From Tenuifilum sp040752515 (lineage in GTDB: Bacteria; Bacteroidota; Bacteroidia; Bacteroidales; Tenuifilaceae): a stretch of 64,000 bases of DNA. Made by a program: the position numbers and the translations under genes. The notes beneath the pieces were generated by a model that worked only from the letters and a program-made list of their open reading frames with translations, did no database searches and was not told the DNA's origin. This document shows, piece after piece, positions 42,936 to 53,500 of this stretch. How positions within the stretch are numbered: the stretch's first letter is position 1; the number at the start of each line of letters is the position of its first letter. The stretch is from positions 44,323 to 108,322 of the forward strand of contig JBFMGQ010000009.1 in the NCBI GenBank assembly GCA_040752515.1. Direction: 5' to 3'.

Positions 42936-44462
42936 ATGGTTAATAGAAATATTTTACTGATAGCCCTTACTGTTTTGCTTTTTTCATGTGGGGGTAGTCA
43001 AAAGCACGATGAGCACGAGTACGAAGGGCATTCGCATGAACAGACCGAACATGCAGCCGAGGAGGTTTCACACTTTACACTTTATGCCGATAGTTTAGAG
43101 TTTTACATTGTTGGTAGTCCAATTATCAGTGGCAAAGAGATTGAACTTGCTGCACACATAACAAGTTTAAATAATTTCAAACCTGTTAAGGTTGATACCT
43201 TAACGCTAAGGGTAAATGCCGGAGGCAAGTTTTATTCTTTTACCGCTACTGAAACAGGAACTCCTGGTATTTACAGGTTTGTTTTGCTTTTTGAAGTAAG
43301 TGGAGAGGCCGAGGCCTTGCTCTACGTGGCCGTGGACGGGGTAAAAAAGTCATATTCCTTAGGACAGTTCACAATATACCATTGCGAGCACGATTGGGAG
43401 GAATCGCAAGAGCATTCCCACGTAGTTAATACCATTAAATTTACCAAGGAGCAGTCGTGGTCTGTTGATTTTGCCACGTTAAATGTTATTCCGCAACCCG
43501 TAGGGCAGGTTATCCGCACTACCGGCCGAGTGCTACCTGCACAATCCGACGAAGTGGTTTTGGTAGCTGGAATTTCGGGTGTGGTAAACTTTTCTGGAAG
43601 GTCAATTTTGCCAGGAATGCAGGTTGGCAAGTCGGAGGTTTTATTTAGCATATCTTCCCAAGGCATGGCCGACGATAATTTTGCCTTACGGTATGCTGAG
43701 GCAAAGAATAGGTTTGAGCTTGCCAAATCGGTTTACAATCGACAACAGGCATTGGCTGCCGAACAGGTTATTTCGGCTGCTGAGCTCGAACGGGCAAAAA
43801 GTGAATACGAGGTTGCGTACGCCGCTTACAAGGCATTGGAGAAAGGATATAGTAACGATGGCCAACAAATCATTAGCCCTGCGAATGCTGAAGTTTTAAA
43901 GGTTTTTGTATCAAACGGTGATTATGTTAACGCAGGGCAGCCGCTGGTTAAACTCAGCAAGCTCTCCATGTGCCAGGTTCAGTGCCATGTTCAACCGCGT
44001 TTTCGGAATTTCCTGAACACCATTTACGATGCAAATATTAGGGTAAACCCTTCGGCCGAACTGGTTAACCTAAAAACGTTTGGCGGTACTATTGTGTCGG
44101 TTGGAACAGCAATATCAACAGATAACCATTTACTTCCTGTTACCTTGGAATTGCCTGAGATTGCCGAAATGCCTATTGGCGATGTGGTTGAAGTTTATCT
44201 GCTTTGCAAACCAATCAGAAACGCCCTAGCTGTTCCCATGAAGGCAATTTTGGAGGAGCAAGGCAACCATTTTGTGATGGTACAGGTTACACCCGAGACT
44301 TTTATGAAACGTGAGGTAAAACTTGGAGTATCCGATGGCGAAAGGGTTGAGATAATTTCTGGATTGCAGCCGGGCAATCGAGTTGTTTCCAGGGGTGCTT
44401 TGTATATTAAGATGGCGCAGAGTTCGGGTGCCCTTGATGCCCATTCGGGTCATGTCCACTAA
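42936..44462 (+). CDS. RND efflux periplasmic adaptor (CzcB/CusB-like)
   Basis: A 508-aa lipoprotein (lipobox LLFSCGG, Cys ~18) with a His/Glu-rich N-terminal segment (KHDEHEYEGHSHEQTEHAAEE) that may capture metal. It then has the membrane-fusion-protein plan: beta-barrel and lipoyl halves (GVVNFSGRSILPGMQVGK; ISPANAEVLKVFVSNGDYVNAGQPLVKL) around an alpha-helical hairpin (~270-310). It links the inner-membrane pump to the outer-membrane channel. The last residues (SGALDAHSGHVH) again include His. The czcA-like gene starts 9 bp later. Confidence 0.9.
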   Translation: MVNRNILLIALTVLLFSCGGSQKHDEHEYEGHSHEQTEHAAEEVSHFTLYADSLEFYIVGSPIISGKEIELAAHITSLNNFKPVKVDTLTLRVNAGGKFYSFTATETGTPGIYRFVLLFEVSGEAEALLYVAVDGVKKSYSLGQFTIYHCEHDWEESQEHSHVVNTIKFTKEQSWSVDFATLNVIPQPVGQVIRTTGRVLPAQSDEVVLVAGISGVVNFSGRSILPGMQVGKSEVLFSISSQGMADDNFALRYAEAKNRFELAKSVYNRQQALAAEQVISAAELERAKSEYEVAYAAYKALEKGYSNDGQQIISPANAEVLKVFVSNGDYVNAGQPLVKLSKLSMCQVQCHVQPRFRNFLNTIYDANIRVNPSAELVNLKTFGGTIVSVGTAISTDNHLLPVTLELPEIAEMPIGDVVEVYLLCKPIRNALAVPMKAILEEQGNHFVMVQVTPETFMKREVKLGVSDGERVEIISGLQPGNRVVSRGALYIKMAQSSGALDAHSGHVH

Positions 44463-44471
44463 AAAAAAAAA

Positions 44472-47400
44472 TTGGGTATGCTCGATAGAATTATAAGTTT
44501 CTCGCTGAGAAACAAATACCTTATAATCATTAGCACACTGGTGCTTATTGTTGTAGGATTACGTACGGTGTCCAATATGGATATAGATGTGTTCCCTGAC
44601 CTTACAGCCCCGACGGTTGTAGTAATGACCGATGCGCACGGCATGGCAGCCGAGGAGGTTGAGAGGTTGGTTACATTCCCAATTGAGACCGCCGTGAATG
44701 GTGCTACCGACGTTCGGCGTGTAAGGTCGGTTTCGGCTCAGGGCTTTTCATTTGTTTGGGTAGAGTTCGATTGGGGTGTTGATGTTTTTAGGGCACGTCA
44801 GGTTGTAAGCGAAAAGCTAATCACGGTTGCCCAACAAATGCCAATGGGAGTGGGCCAGCCAATGCTTGCCCCTCAGAGTAGCGTTATGGGCGAGATTTTC
44901 TTTATTGGCCTCCAAGCCGATAGCACTAGCATGATGGAATTGCGCACCCTTGCTGAGTGGACCGTTAAACCGCTTATCCTGGCAACGGGTGGTGTATCGC
45001 AGGTTACCATTATTGGAGGCGATTACAAGCAATATCAGGTAATGGCTAACCCTACACGCATGCTTCATTTGGGTGTAAGTATGAGTGAACTGGTAAATGC
45101 CTGCCGATATATTAGCCAGAATTCCAATGGCGTAAATATTCGCGAGTATGGAAATGAGTATGTGGTTCGGGGTATAGCTCGCACTTCCGATATTGAGCAG
45201 CTTGGCCAAGCACTTGTAGCTATCCGAAACGGATTGCCGGTAAAGGTTAGCGATGTGGCCGAAATCCGCATTGGCGCTGCCCCTAAAATGGGGTATGCAT
45301 CGAGCAATGCCGAACCGGCAGTAATACTGGCAATTTCAAAGCAGCCTAACATCAACACACTTGAGGTAACCCGAAAGATTGAGGAAAACCTTGATAATTT
45401 AAAAAAATCGTTGCCCTCCGACGTTAGGCTTAATACCAAGATATTTCGTCAGGCCGATTTCATTGAACGCTCTGTAGGAAACGTTCAGCAAGCTTTAGTT
45501 GAGGGGGCGGTTTTTGTAACTATTATCCTCCTCCTTTTTCTAGGCAGTTTCCGAACAACAGTCATTTCGCTGCTTGCTATACCTATTTCGCTACTAGCCA
45601 CTTTTGTGGTGATGAAAATGCTTGGCATCAACATTAATACCATGAGCCTTGGCGGTATGGCTATTGCCATTGGCTCGCTGGTTGACGATGCCATTATCGA
45701 TGTGGAAAACGTTCATAAACGCTTACGACAGAATCGATTAAAACCCCACAGCGAACGTCAATCGAGTTTTACAGTAGTTTTTGAGGCATCGCGTGAGATT
45801 AGGGCATCAATACTAAATGCCACGTTAATAATTATTGTGGCCTTTGTTCCGCTTTTCTTCCTTAGTGGCATGGAGGGACGCATGCTTAAACCACTGGGTA
45901 TTTCATTTATTGTTTCACTGTTCATGTCGCTGCTTGTGGCAATGACCCTTACTCCTGTGCTTTCACGCATGTTGCTTACAAGCGAAAGGTACCTTAGCCG
46001 AAACGAAAACGAGAAATGGCTGGCCGCAAGGCTTAGGAAATGGTATGAAAAATCGTTGCAATGGGCATTAGAGCGAAAAAGAGTTGTTCTAGGTAGCACA
46101 CTGGTACTATTAGTTGTTGCCCTTTTGCTTTTGCTGGGAATGGGGCGAAGCTTTTTACCTGAGTTTAATGAGGGCTCGTTAACCCTGTCGGTGGTTACAC
46201 CTCCGGGTACATCGTTGGACGAGACCAATAATGTAGGTAACTATATCGAGAAGCAATTGCTTGCCATACCGGAGGTAACCTCAACTACCCGTCGAACAGG
46301 CAGGGGAGAGCTCGATGAGCATTCGCAGGCTACCAATAGCTCCGAGATTGATGTTAACTACCAGCTAAAAGATCGAAGCAACGATGAGTTTCTAGCCGAT
46401 GTTCGAGCATCGCTTGCCCGCATTCCGGGCATTGCGGCAACTGTTGGCCAGCCCTTGGGTCATCGCATCGACCATATGTTAACCGGAACGCGTGCAAGTA
46501 TTGCCATTAAGCTCTTTGGCGACGACCTTACCAGGCTTTACTCGCTAGCCAATCAAATTAAAAACCAAATTGTTGGAATAGAAGGTTTAGTAGATGTTAA
46601 CGTTGAGCAGCAGGTTGAGGTGCCTCAAATTCAGATTAGAGCCAACCGAGCTCTGCTGGCAGAATATGGTATTAGCCTTGAGCAGTTTAACGAGTTTATA
46701 GATGTTGTCCTGGGTGGTGAAAAACTTGCCGACATATACGAGGGACAGCAACGCTTCGATTTGGTGGTAAAGCTCGATTCAACTTACACATCTAGTATTG
46801 AGGGGATTAAGTCGATACTTATCGATTCGCCAACGCATGGCAAGGTTCCCCTTTACCAGGTTGCCGATGTGGTTTCAGCTGCTGGCCCTAATAGTATCAG
46901 CCGCGAGAACGTTCAGCGTAAATTGGTTATTTCGGCAAACGTTGCACAGCGCGACCTGCGCGGAGTGGTTAACGATATACGGAACAAGGTTGATGAAAGC
47001 ATTACTTTCCCCGAAGGTTACAGAATTGAGTATGGCGGACAGTTCGAGAGCGAAGCACGTGCATCGCGAACATTACTAATTGCCTCGTTAATATCAATTT
47101 TGATAATTTTTATGCTTCTCTTTGTGGAATTTCGTAACTTCGGCTTGGCAGGAATAATTTTGCTGAACCTTCCGTTGTCGCTTATTGGCGGTGTTTTTGC
47201 CATTTGGCTGACCTCTGGTGTCATAAGTATTCCGGCCATTATAGGTTTTATCTCGCTTTTTGGAATTGCTACCCGTAATGGAATTCTTTTGATATCAAAC
47301 TATATTCGTCATAGCAAAATGGGTTTAAACATTCACGATTTGGTGGTACAGGGCTCGGCCGACCGGCTAAATGCCATACTTATGACTGCCCTGACGGCTG

Positions 47401-47585
47401 CACTTGCCTTAATTCCACTCGCCTTTAAGGGACACCTTTCCGGTAACGAGATTCAAAGCCCAATGGCAAAGGTTATTCTGGGCGGTCTATTAACATCAAC
47501 TTTTTTGAACATTTACATTATTCCTATAGTTTTCACCATGTTTAATAAACACAAAATTGATGATCAACATGATAGCCAAGATTAG
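44472..47585 (+). CDS. Heavy-metal RND efflux pump (CzcA/CusA-like)
   Basis: A 1037-aa inner-membrane proton antiporter of the HME-RND class. It shows the N-terminal helix and DIDVFPDLTAPTVVVMTDA porter start, TM4 with GGMAIAIGSLVDDAIIDVENVHKRL (acidic residues of the proton relay in the heavy-metal subgroup), and the second half with SLFGIATRNGILLISNYI. Cation selectivity (Cu/Ag or Zn/Co/Cd) cannot be fixed here. It is full length. The downstream outer-membrane gene overlaps its end, confirming one operon. Confidence 0.93.
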   Translation: MGMLDRIISFSLRNKYLIIISTLVLIVVGLRTVSNMDIDVFPDLTAPTVVVMTDAHGMAAEEVERLVTFPIETAVNGATDVRRVRSVSAQGFSFVWVEFDWGVDVFRARQVVSEKLITVAQQMPMGVGQPMLAPQSSVMGEIFFIGLQADSTSMMELRTLAEWTVKPLILATGGVSQVTIIGGDYKQYQVMANPTRMLHLGVSMSELVNACRYISQNSNGVNIREYGNEYVVRGIARTSDIEQLGQALVAIRNGLPVKVSDVAEIRIGAAPKMGYASSNAEPAVILAISKQPNINTLEVTRKIEENLDNLKKSLPSDVRLNTKIFRQADFIERSVGNVQQALVEGAVFVTIILLLFLGSFRTTVISLLAIPISLLATFVVMKMLGININTMSLGGMAIAIGSLVDDAIIDVENVHKRLRQNRLKPHSERQSSFTVVFEASREIRASILNATLIIIVAFVPLFFLSGMEGRMLKPLGISFIVSLFMSLLVAMTLTPVLSRMLLTSERYLSRNENEKWLAARLRKWYEKSLQWALERKRVVLGSTLVLLVVALLLLLGMGRSFLPEFNEGSLTLSVVTPPGTSLDETNNVGNYIEKQLLAIPEVTSTTRRTGRGELDEHSQATNSSEIDVNYQLKDRSNDEFLADVRASLARIPGIAATVGQPLGHRIDHMLTGTRASIAIKLFGDDLTRLYSLANQIKNQIVGIEGLVDVNVEQQVEVPQIQIRANRALLAEYGISLEQFNEFIDVVLGGEKLADIYEGQQRFDLVVKLDSTYTSSIEGIKSILIDSPTHGKVPLYQVADVVSAAGPNSISRENVQRKLVISANVAQRDLRGVVNDIRNKVDESITFPEGYRIEYGGQFESEARASRTLLIASLISILIIFMLLFVEFRNFGLAGIILLNLPLSLIGGVFAIWLTSGVISIPAIIGFISLFGIATRNGILLISNYIRHSKMGLNIHDLVVQGSADRLNAILMTALTAALALIPLAFKGHLSGNEIQSPMAKVILGGLLTSTFLNIYIIPIVFTMFNKHKIDDQHDSQD

Positions 47586-48756
47586 GGTAGTTTTTGTTTT
47601 GATTGCTCTTACTTGTGTAGGTGTTGTAAGTGCTCAAACCACCCTGGAAAAGGTTTTGCAGCAGGTAGATACCAACAACCTAACACTCAAAGCTCTCAGG
47701 CAGAAACTCGAAGCTGAAAGGATATCCTCAAGGATTGGGTTAACACCAACTAACCCTCAGGCAGAGCTTATTTATCAATGGGGCAGTCCGGTTGATATAG
47801 GCAACAAAACCACAATTAGCATTACCCAGCAGTTCGATTTTCCAACTGCCTATGTTTATAGAGCAAAACTGGCCAAAAGCACGATTAATGCTTTGGAGTA
47901 TGACTTCAGGGGGAAACGCAGCGAGGTGCTATACAAAGCAGGACTGCTCTACGCCGATTTGGTTTACCATAATGCCCTTATTGTTGAAGTGCAAAGGCAG
48001 CAGAAAAGTGCCATGGTTATAGCCCAGTCGCTAAAGCAAAAATATGAGGCCGGTGAAATTGGTATAATCCCCTACACCCAGGCAGAATTGGTCTACCAGG
48101 AACTGAATTCAAGAATATCGCAAGCCAAACTATTGCAGAAAAGCCTTTCCGATGAGTTGACAGCGCTGAATGGTTCGGTTCCATTTGTCATTCCCGATAC
48201 GGTAATACTTGTTCCTGATTTACCCGATAGTTTTGATGCTTGGTACAACCAAAATGAGCCTCGAAATCCAGAATTGGCTTACCTGAAAAGTGAAATGGAA
48301 AATAGTCGCATCAAGCGTAAACTTGCCAAAACTGAGAGTTTACCTTCCTTTAATGCTGGTTATGCAAGCGAAAAAGTTGTAGGTGAGCGTTTTCAAGGGG
48401 TTGTTGTTGGAATGTCGGTTCCATTATGGGAAAAATCTAATACCGTAAAGTATGCCAAGGCAAATGAGAGGTATGTTCAGCTACTTACCGACGATTATCT
48501 TTTTGCCTATAGGCAAAGTTCAGAGAGGCTTTACAATAGGGCAAAAACATTACGCGAACTAGCACTTCAGCTTAGCGATAATATCAACCGGCTCGATATT
48601 GTTAGCAAGTTAAATCTTGCTCTCGAAAAAGGAGAAATATCCATTGTTGAATACTATGCAGAGCTTAACAGCTACAATTCCATAAAGGAGCGTTTGCTCG
48701 ATGTGCAACATGAGTATTTGAAAGCCTACATTGAATTGAATAGGTTTGCGTATTGA
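47560..48756 (+). CDS. TolC family outer-membrane efflux channel
   Basis: About 398 aa, with a signal peptide (ending CVGVVSAQ). Two OEP repeats of long amphipathic helices follow (LEKVLQQVDTNNLTLKALRQKLEAE, YEAGEIGIIPYTQAELVYQEL, LNLALEKGEISIVEYYAELNSYNS). It completes the tripartite CzcCBA-type metal exporter. The start is ATG 47560 or 47569, and both lie within the end of the pump gene. A TTG at 47557 is less likely. A terminator follows. Confidence 0.88.
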   Translation: MINMIAKIRVVFVLIALTCVGVVSAQTTLEKVLQQVDTNNLTLKALRQKLEAERISSRIGLTPTNPQAELIYQWGSPVDIGNKTTISITQQFDFPTAYVYRAKLAKSTINALEYDFRGKRSEVLYKAGLLYADLVYHNALIVEVQRQQKSAMVIAQSLKQKYEAGEIGIIPYTQAELVYQELNSRISQAKLLQKSLSDELTALNGSVPFVIPDTVILVPDLPDSFDAWYNQNEPRNPELAYLKSEMENSRIKRKLAKTESLPSFNAGYASEKVVGERFQGVVVGMSVPLWEKSNTVKYAKANERYVQLLTDDYLFAYRQSSERLYNRAKTLRELALQLSDNINRLDIVSKLNLALEKGEISIVEYYAELNSYNSIKERLLDVQHEYLKAYIELNRFAY

Positions 48757-48778
48757 TAGTTACTCAAAACACCTTTTG

Positions 48779-48810
48779 GCGCGCGTCCTCAACCGACGCG
48801 TGCTTTTTTT
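48779..48810 (+). terminator. Rho-independent terminator of the efflux operon
   Basis: GCGCGCGTC, loop CTCAACC, then GACGCGTGC (one wobble) and TTTTTTT, 23 bp after the TolC-like stop. Confidence 0.9.
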
Positions 48811-48875
48811 CAATTAATTTGGATTTATTACGTTTTATTATGACCTGTTCCGGTTCATTCTTATTCATTCAGGTA

Positions 48876-48883
48876 TATTTTTG
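48876..48883 (+). promoter_or_regulatory. Candidate -7 box (TATTTTTG) for the GH30 gene
   Basis: Fits TAnnTTTG, 28 bp before the ATG at 48911. No clear -33 element. Confidence 0.4.
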
Positions 48884-48910
48884 CAATACAAACATAAAAA
48901 CTGATATGGT

Positions 48911-50383
48911 ATGAAAAAGCCTCATTCATTTACACTGATTATATTGGTTTTGGTATTTATTTACTCATGCACACAAGTTGGGAAAAATATGGCTAATGGC
49001 GATACAAAAAGTTTGTTTGTAGGGAAAACATATGAGGTTTACACTACAGCAAACGATTCGGTAACCCGATTAATGCTTACCTCAAACGGGGTATTCAATC
49101 CTGCCCGTCAAATATTTGAAACCGAAATAGCCGTTTTTGTAAATCCAAATAAAACATTTCAGGAGATAATTGGCATAGGCGGAGCCATCACCGATGCTGC
49201 TGCCGAGACTTTTGCCCACCTTAGTCCCGAAAATCAGAAAAAAATGCTGGAAGCATATTTCCATACCGAAAAAGGCATTGGTTACTCTCTCATTCGCACC
49301 AACATTCATAGTTGCGACTTCAGTAGCGGTAGTTACACTTACATTCAGGAAGGCGACAGCGCCTTGTCATCGTTTAGCTTAGCCCACGATATGCAATACC
49401 GCATCCCGCTTATCAAAAAGGCTATGGAAATGGCAGGTAGCAAAGCATTGCTTTTTGCCAGTCCATGGAGTCCCCCAGCCTTTATGAAGGACAACAACAA
49501 TATGTTGCAGGGTGGCAAGCTCTTACCCAAATATTACCAAGCCTGGGCCAATTACATTGTAAAGTTTATTCAGGAGTATGAAAAGGCCGGGGTGCCAGTG
49601 TGGGGGGTTACGGTGCAGAATGAACCAATGGCTCGACAGGTTTGGGAATCGTGCATCTTTACTGCAGAAGAGGAGCGCGATTTCCTGAAAAATTACCTTG
49701 GCCCAACTTTTTGGAGGAATGGGCTAAAGGAAAAAAAGATAATTGTATGGGATCACAACCGTGACCTAATGCCTCACCGTGCCGATGTTATCTTTTCCGA
49801 CCCCGAAGCATCAAAATATGCTTGGGGTATTGGCTACCATTGGTATGAGGATTGGTCCGGTGGAAAAAAGATGTACGATAATGTTAGAAATGTTCATGAA
49901 AGCTATCCCGATAAGTATATCATTTTCACCGAAGGTACTGTTGAAAGCTTCGTGCCTAACCACTACAATCATTGGCCTAATGCCGAAAAATACGCCACAT
50001 CAATGATTTACGATTTTAACAGTGGCGCTTCGGGTTGGACCGATTGGAATATTTTGCTCGATGAGCAAGGAGGCCCCAACCACGTTGGTAATTTCTGCTT
50101 TGCCCCTATGCACGCCGATACTCGTTCAGGAGAACTGTTCATTACCCCTGCATATTACTACCTGGGTCACTTTTCCAAATTCATTCGACCAGGTGCCCGT
50201 AGGATTAGCACCTCGCCTTCGCGCAGTAACCTGCTATCGACATCGTTCCGTAATGCCGATGGTAGTATTGCTACCATTGTGCTTAACACTACCGACCTGC
50301 CTGTAAATTATTATCTGCTTTGTAACGATGGCATGGCACCAATTCAAATACCAGCTCATGCAATCCAGACTATAAAGTACTGA
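48911..50383 (+). CDS. GH30 family glycoside hydrolase (glucosylceramidase-like), lipoprotein
   Basis: A 490-aa protein with a lipobox (VFIYSCTQ, Cys 20), so probably anchored in a membrane on the periplasmic or surface side. The TIM-barrel catalytic domain has the acid/base E238 (VTVQNEP) and nucleophile E341 (IIFTEGT), plus GIGGAITDAAAET near the start and ASPWSPPAFMKDN. A C-terminal beta domain follows (~420-490, DGSIATIVLNTTDLPVNYYL). Family members cleave beta-glucosyl, beta-1,6-glucan or xylan links, and sequence alone does not choose. It is a stand-alone gene. Confidence 0.9.
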   Translation: MKKPHSFTLIILVLVFIYSCTQVGKNMANGDTKSLFVGKTYEVYTTANDSVTRLMLTSNGVFNPARQIFETEIAVFVNPNKTFQEIIGIGGAITDAAAETFAHLSPENQKKMLEAYFHTEKGIGYSLIRTNIHSCDFSSGSYTYIQEGDSALSSFSLAHDMQYRIPLIKKAMEMAGSKALLFASPWSPPAFMKDNNNMLQGGKLLPKYYQAWANYIVKFIQEYEKAGVPVWGVTVQNEPMARQVWESCIFTAEEERDFLKNYLGPTFWRNGLKEKKIIVWDHNRDLMPHRADVIFSDPEASKYAWGIGYHWYEDWSGGKKMYDNVRNVHESYPDKYIIFTEGTVESFVPNHYNHWPNAEKYATSMIYDFNSGASGWTDWNILLDEQGGPNHVGNFCFAPMHADTRSGELFITPAYYYLGHFSKFIRPGARRISTSPSRSNLLSTSFRNADGSIATIVLNTTDLPVNYYLLCNDGMAPIQIPAHAIQTIKY

Positions 50384-50560
50384 AATTTTGAATTTTGTTT
50401 TGAAATACTCAGAAACCAATCCCGATAAGCAGGACTGGTCAATCAGTGTGACCATTTGTATTTGCCTTATTCCGAAAGAATCAGCACCTAATAAGATTTT
50501 CAAATAGCTAAAAAATTCCTTCCGACTTTAATGGTTTGGTTCTATGCAGCTGAAAAATTC

Positions 50561-50568
50561 TATCTTTG
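50561..50568 (+). promoter_or_regulatory. Candidate promoter for the large ABC transporter
   Basis: TATCTTTG fits TAnnTTTG, with TTTG at 50535-50538 about 22 bp upstream and the ATG 20 bp downstream at 50588. Confidence 0.5.
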
Positions 50569-50587
50569 CTTAACCAAACATTAAACC

Positions 50588-53500
50588 ATGAGCGAGTCGC
50601 TACTCGATGCACTCATAAAACTTTTTGCCATTCTGGTAAATATCGAGAGTAAAGCCGATAGCGGTTTTGCTCTTGATGTTCTGGAGGATTACTTGCATCA
50701 CGATTTTAGCGATGAGCAGGCTAAGGTATTTATTGATAGGTTTACCAATTTTGGCATTAGTTATCGTCAGGAGCTTGAAGATGTTACCCTCGATCGCTTC
50801 ACCGAATCGCCCATGGTACATGCCATTATCGATTCCATAAACCACGAATTTGAACAGCACCAAAAGGTTTGGCTGGTTTTGCAGTTACTGGAATTTCTTG
50901 CCGATAGTAAGCTTAGTACTTCCGATAGGCTTGAGTTTGCCCGTCGGGTAGCAAATCAGTTCAACATTAGCGATTTTGAGTTTTCCAACGGTCGCGATTT
51001 TATTCTTAGCGAGTCGCCTGGCCAAATACCTTGGAACCAGCAGGTTCTTCTTATAAGCCCTGAACGCGATAATCCTATCCCTGAAATCAAACATATTGTA
51101 AACGAGCGGCTTCAAGGCCAACTTTATGTGCTTCGTATAGCAAGTACAAATACCCTGCTGATAAAGTACTTTGGCGAGTTGGAGCTTTTCATGAACAGCC
51201 GAATGCTTAAACCTGGACGAACCTACCTTTTTGGACCCGGTGCAGTGATTCGCGGGCCGCGTATGTCGCCGGTTTACTATAGCAAAGTGGTATCGGTTTT
51301 TATACAAACACCCGGGAAACCATTTGTTTCAATAGTAGTTAAGGGTATTGAGTATAAGCACAGGGGAAGCCGTAATGGCATTTACCCATTTTCGTTTTCG
51401 GCTTATTCGGGACAACTGGTAGGCATAATGGGTGGGAGTGGGGTTGGAAAATCAACCCTTATCAACCTGCTCAATGGCAACATAAAACCAGCGTCAGGAA
51501 AGGTTTACATCAACGGCTACGATGTGCATCGTAGCAAGAGCGAGCTTGAGGGGGTTATTGGCTATGTCCCACAGGACGATTTGTTGGTGGAGGAACTTAC
51601 CGTTTTCCAAAACCTTTACTACAACGCTCTTTTCTGTTTTAGCCATCTAAGCAAGAAGGAGATTGTTGAGCTGGTTGATAATACCCTAATGGAGTTCGAC
51701 TTGGTTGAGGCGCGCGACCTTAAAGTAGGAAATCCACTCAATAAATATATAAGCGGTGGACAGCGTAAGCGCCTGAACATTGCCATGGAACTAATGCGAC
51801 AACCATCGGTACTATTTGTCGATGAGCCTACATCTGGACTTTCGTCGCTCGATGCTGAGCGTATTATGCTTATTTTGCGTAAACAAACTTTCAAGGGAAA
51901 GTTGGTTATAACCAATATCCATCAGCCCTCATCGGATGTTTTTAAAATATTTGATAAAATAATTGTGCTTGACCAGGGTGGAAGGCCAATATTCCAGGGA
52001 AACCCCATGGACTCCGTGGTTTACTTTAAACGTATGGCCAACTTCTTGAAACCCGATGAGAGCGAGTGTATCACTTGCGGCAACGTAAACACCGATATAA
52101 TTCTTAGGATTGTTGAAGCTCGGGTTGTAAACGAGTATGGACGATTAACCCGTAAACGCAAGCGGTCGGCAAAGGAGTGGTATGAGCTATACCTACAAAA
52201 TATCCAAAGCAAGATCATTATTGCTGAGCCAACCTGCCCATCGCCTTTACCTCCTAATAACTTCAAAATCCCGTCGAAACGTAAGCAGATGTGGATTTAT
52301 TTCAGGAGAAATTTGCGAAGCAAAATTGCCAATTCGCAATTTATGAACATTAGCATTCTGGCTTCTCCGGTATTAGCAGTTATTATCAGTTTCTTCTCTA
52401 AATACATTCATGGTACGCTTACCAATCCTAATGCCTACATTTTTAGCGAAAACGATAATATTCCCAGTTTCATTTTCATGAGTGTGGTGGCTATGATATT
52501 TTTAGGCCTTACCATTAGTGCTGAAGAAATAATTAGCGACCGCAAAGTTCTTTTCCGTGAGAAATTTCTTAACCTCAGCTACTTCAGCTACATCAATTCG
52601 AAACTAGTGGTACTATCCATATTTTCAGCATTTCAATCGTTACTTTTTGTTTTGATATCAACCTATATTCTCGAAATTCAGGGAATGTTCTGGCCATACT
52701 GGGCCATACTTTTCTCCACATCGTTTTGCGCAAGCATGATAGGTTTGAACCTATCGGCTGCCTTGAACTCAGTTGTGGCGATTTATGTTATGATTCCTCT
52801 AATTATTGTTCCCCAGCTGATGTTCAGCGGAGTGGTTATTAACTTTAACAAGCTACACAAGAGTCTTACCCATCCAGAATATGTTCCGGTTATAGGCGAT
52901 GTAACGCTGAGCCGCTGGCCATACGAAGCACTTTGTGTACATCAGTTTAGCAGTAATACTTACAACAAGCATTTCTTTTTTATTAATAAAGATATTAGTA
53001 ACAATAGCTACAATGCTACCCTGCTAATACCAAAACTAATATCGTTGCTTAATGAGGCACAAACCGATTTGATTGTTGGTAAGCAAACCCCACGGACAGG
53101 GCAGAGGTTAAGTATTGTGCAGAACGAAATTGAGAAATTGAAGCAGAATTACCCAATTTCAGGGTTTAACTACCCCGACGCTGACCGATTAGGAATAAAT
53201 AGGGTTTCAACCGATTATATAAAGGTTACACTGGGGAAACTTGACACTTTAAAATCGCATTTCAACTCAAAGTACCGCTTAAGTGTCAAAAAACGCGACG
53301 ATTTAGTTAAATCGTTGGAGAAAGAGTTTGCAGGTAAAACAACACTTTTTGAGTTGAGCCGCTTGCATCACAATAATGCCTTGGAGGCACTGGTAACCAA
53401 TAAAAATGATTTTACTAAAATTCTTGAGTTCGATAATAGGCTTATTCGCCGATACGAACCAATTTATGCCTACCCAACCGCTAACAATGGCAGGTCTCAT

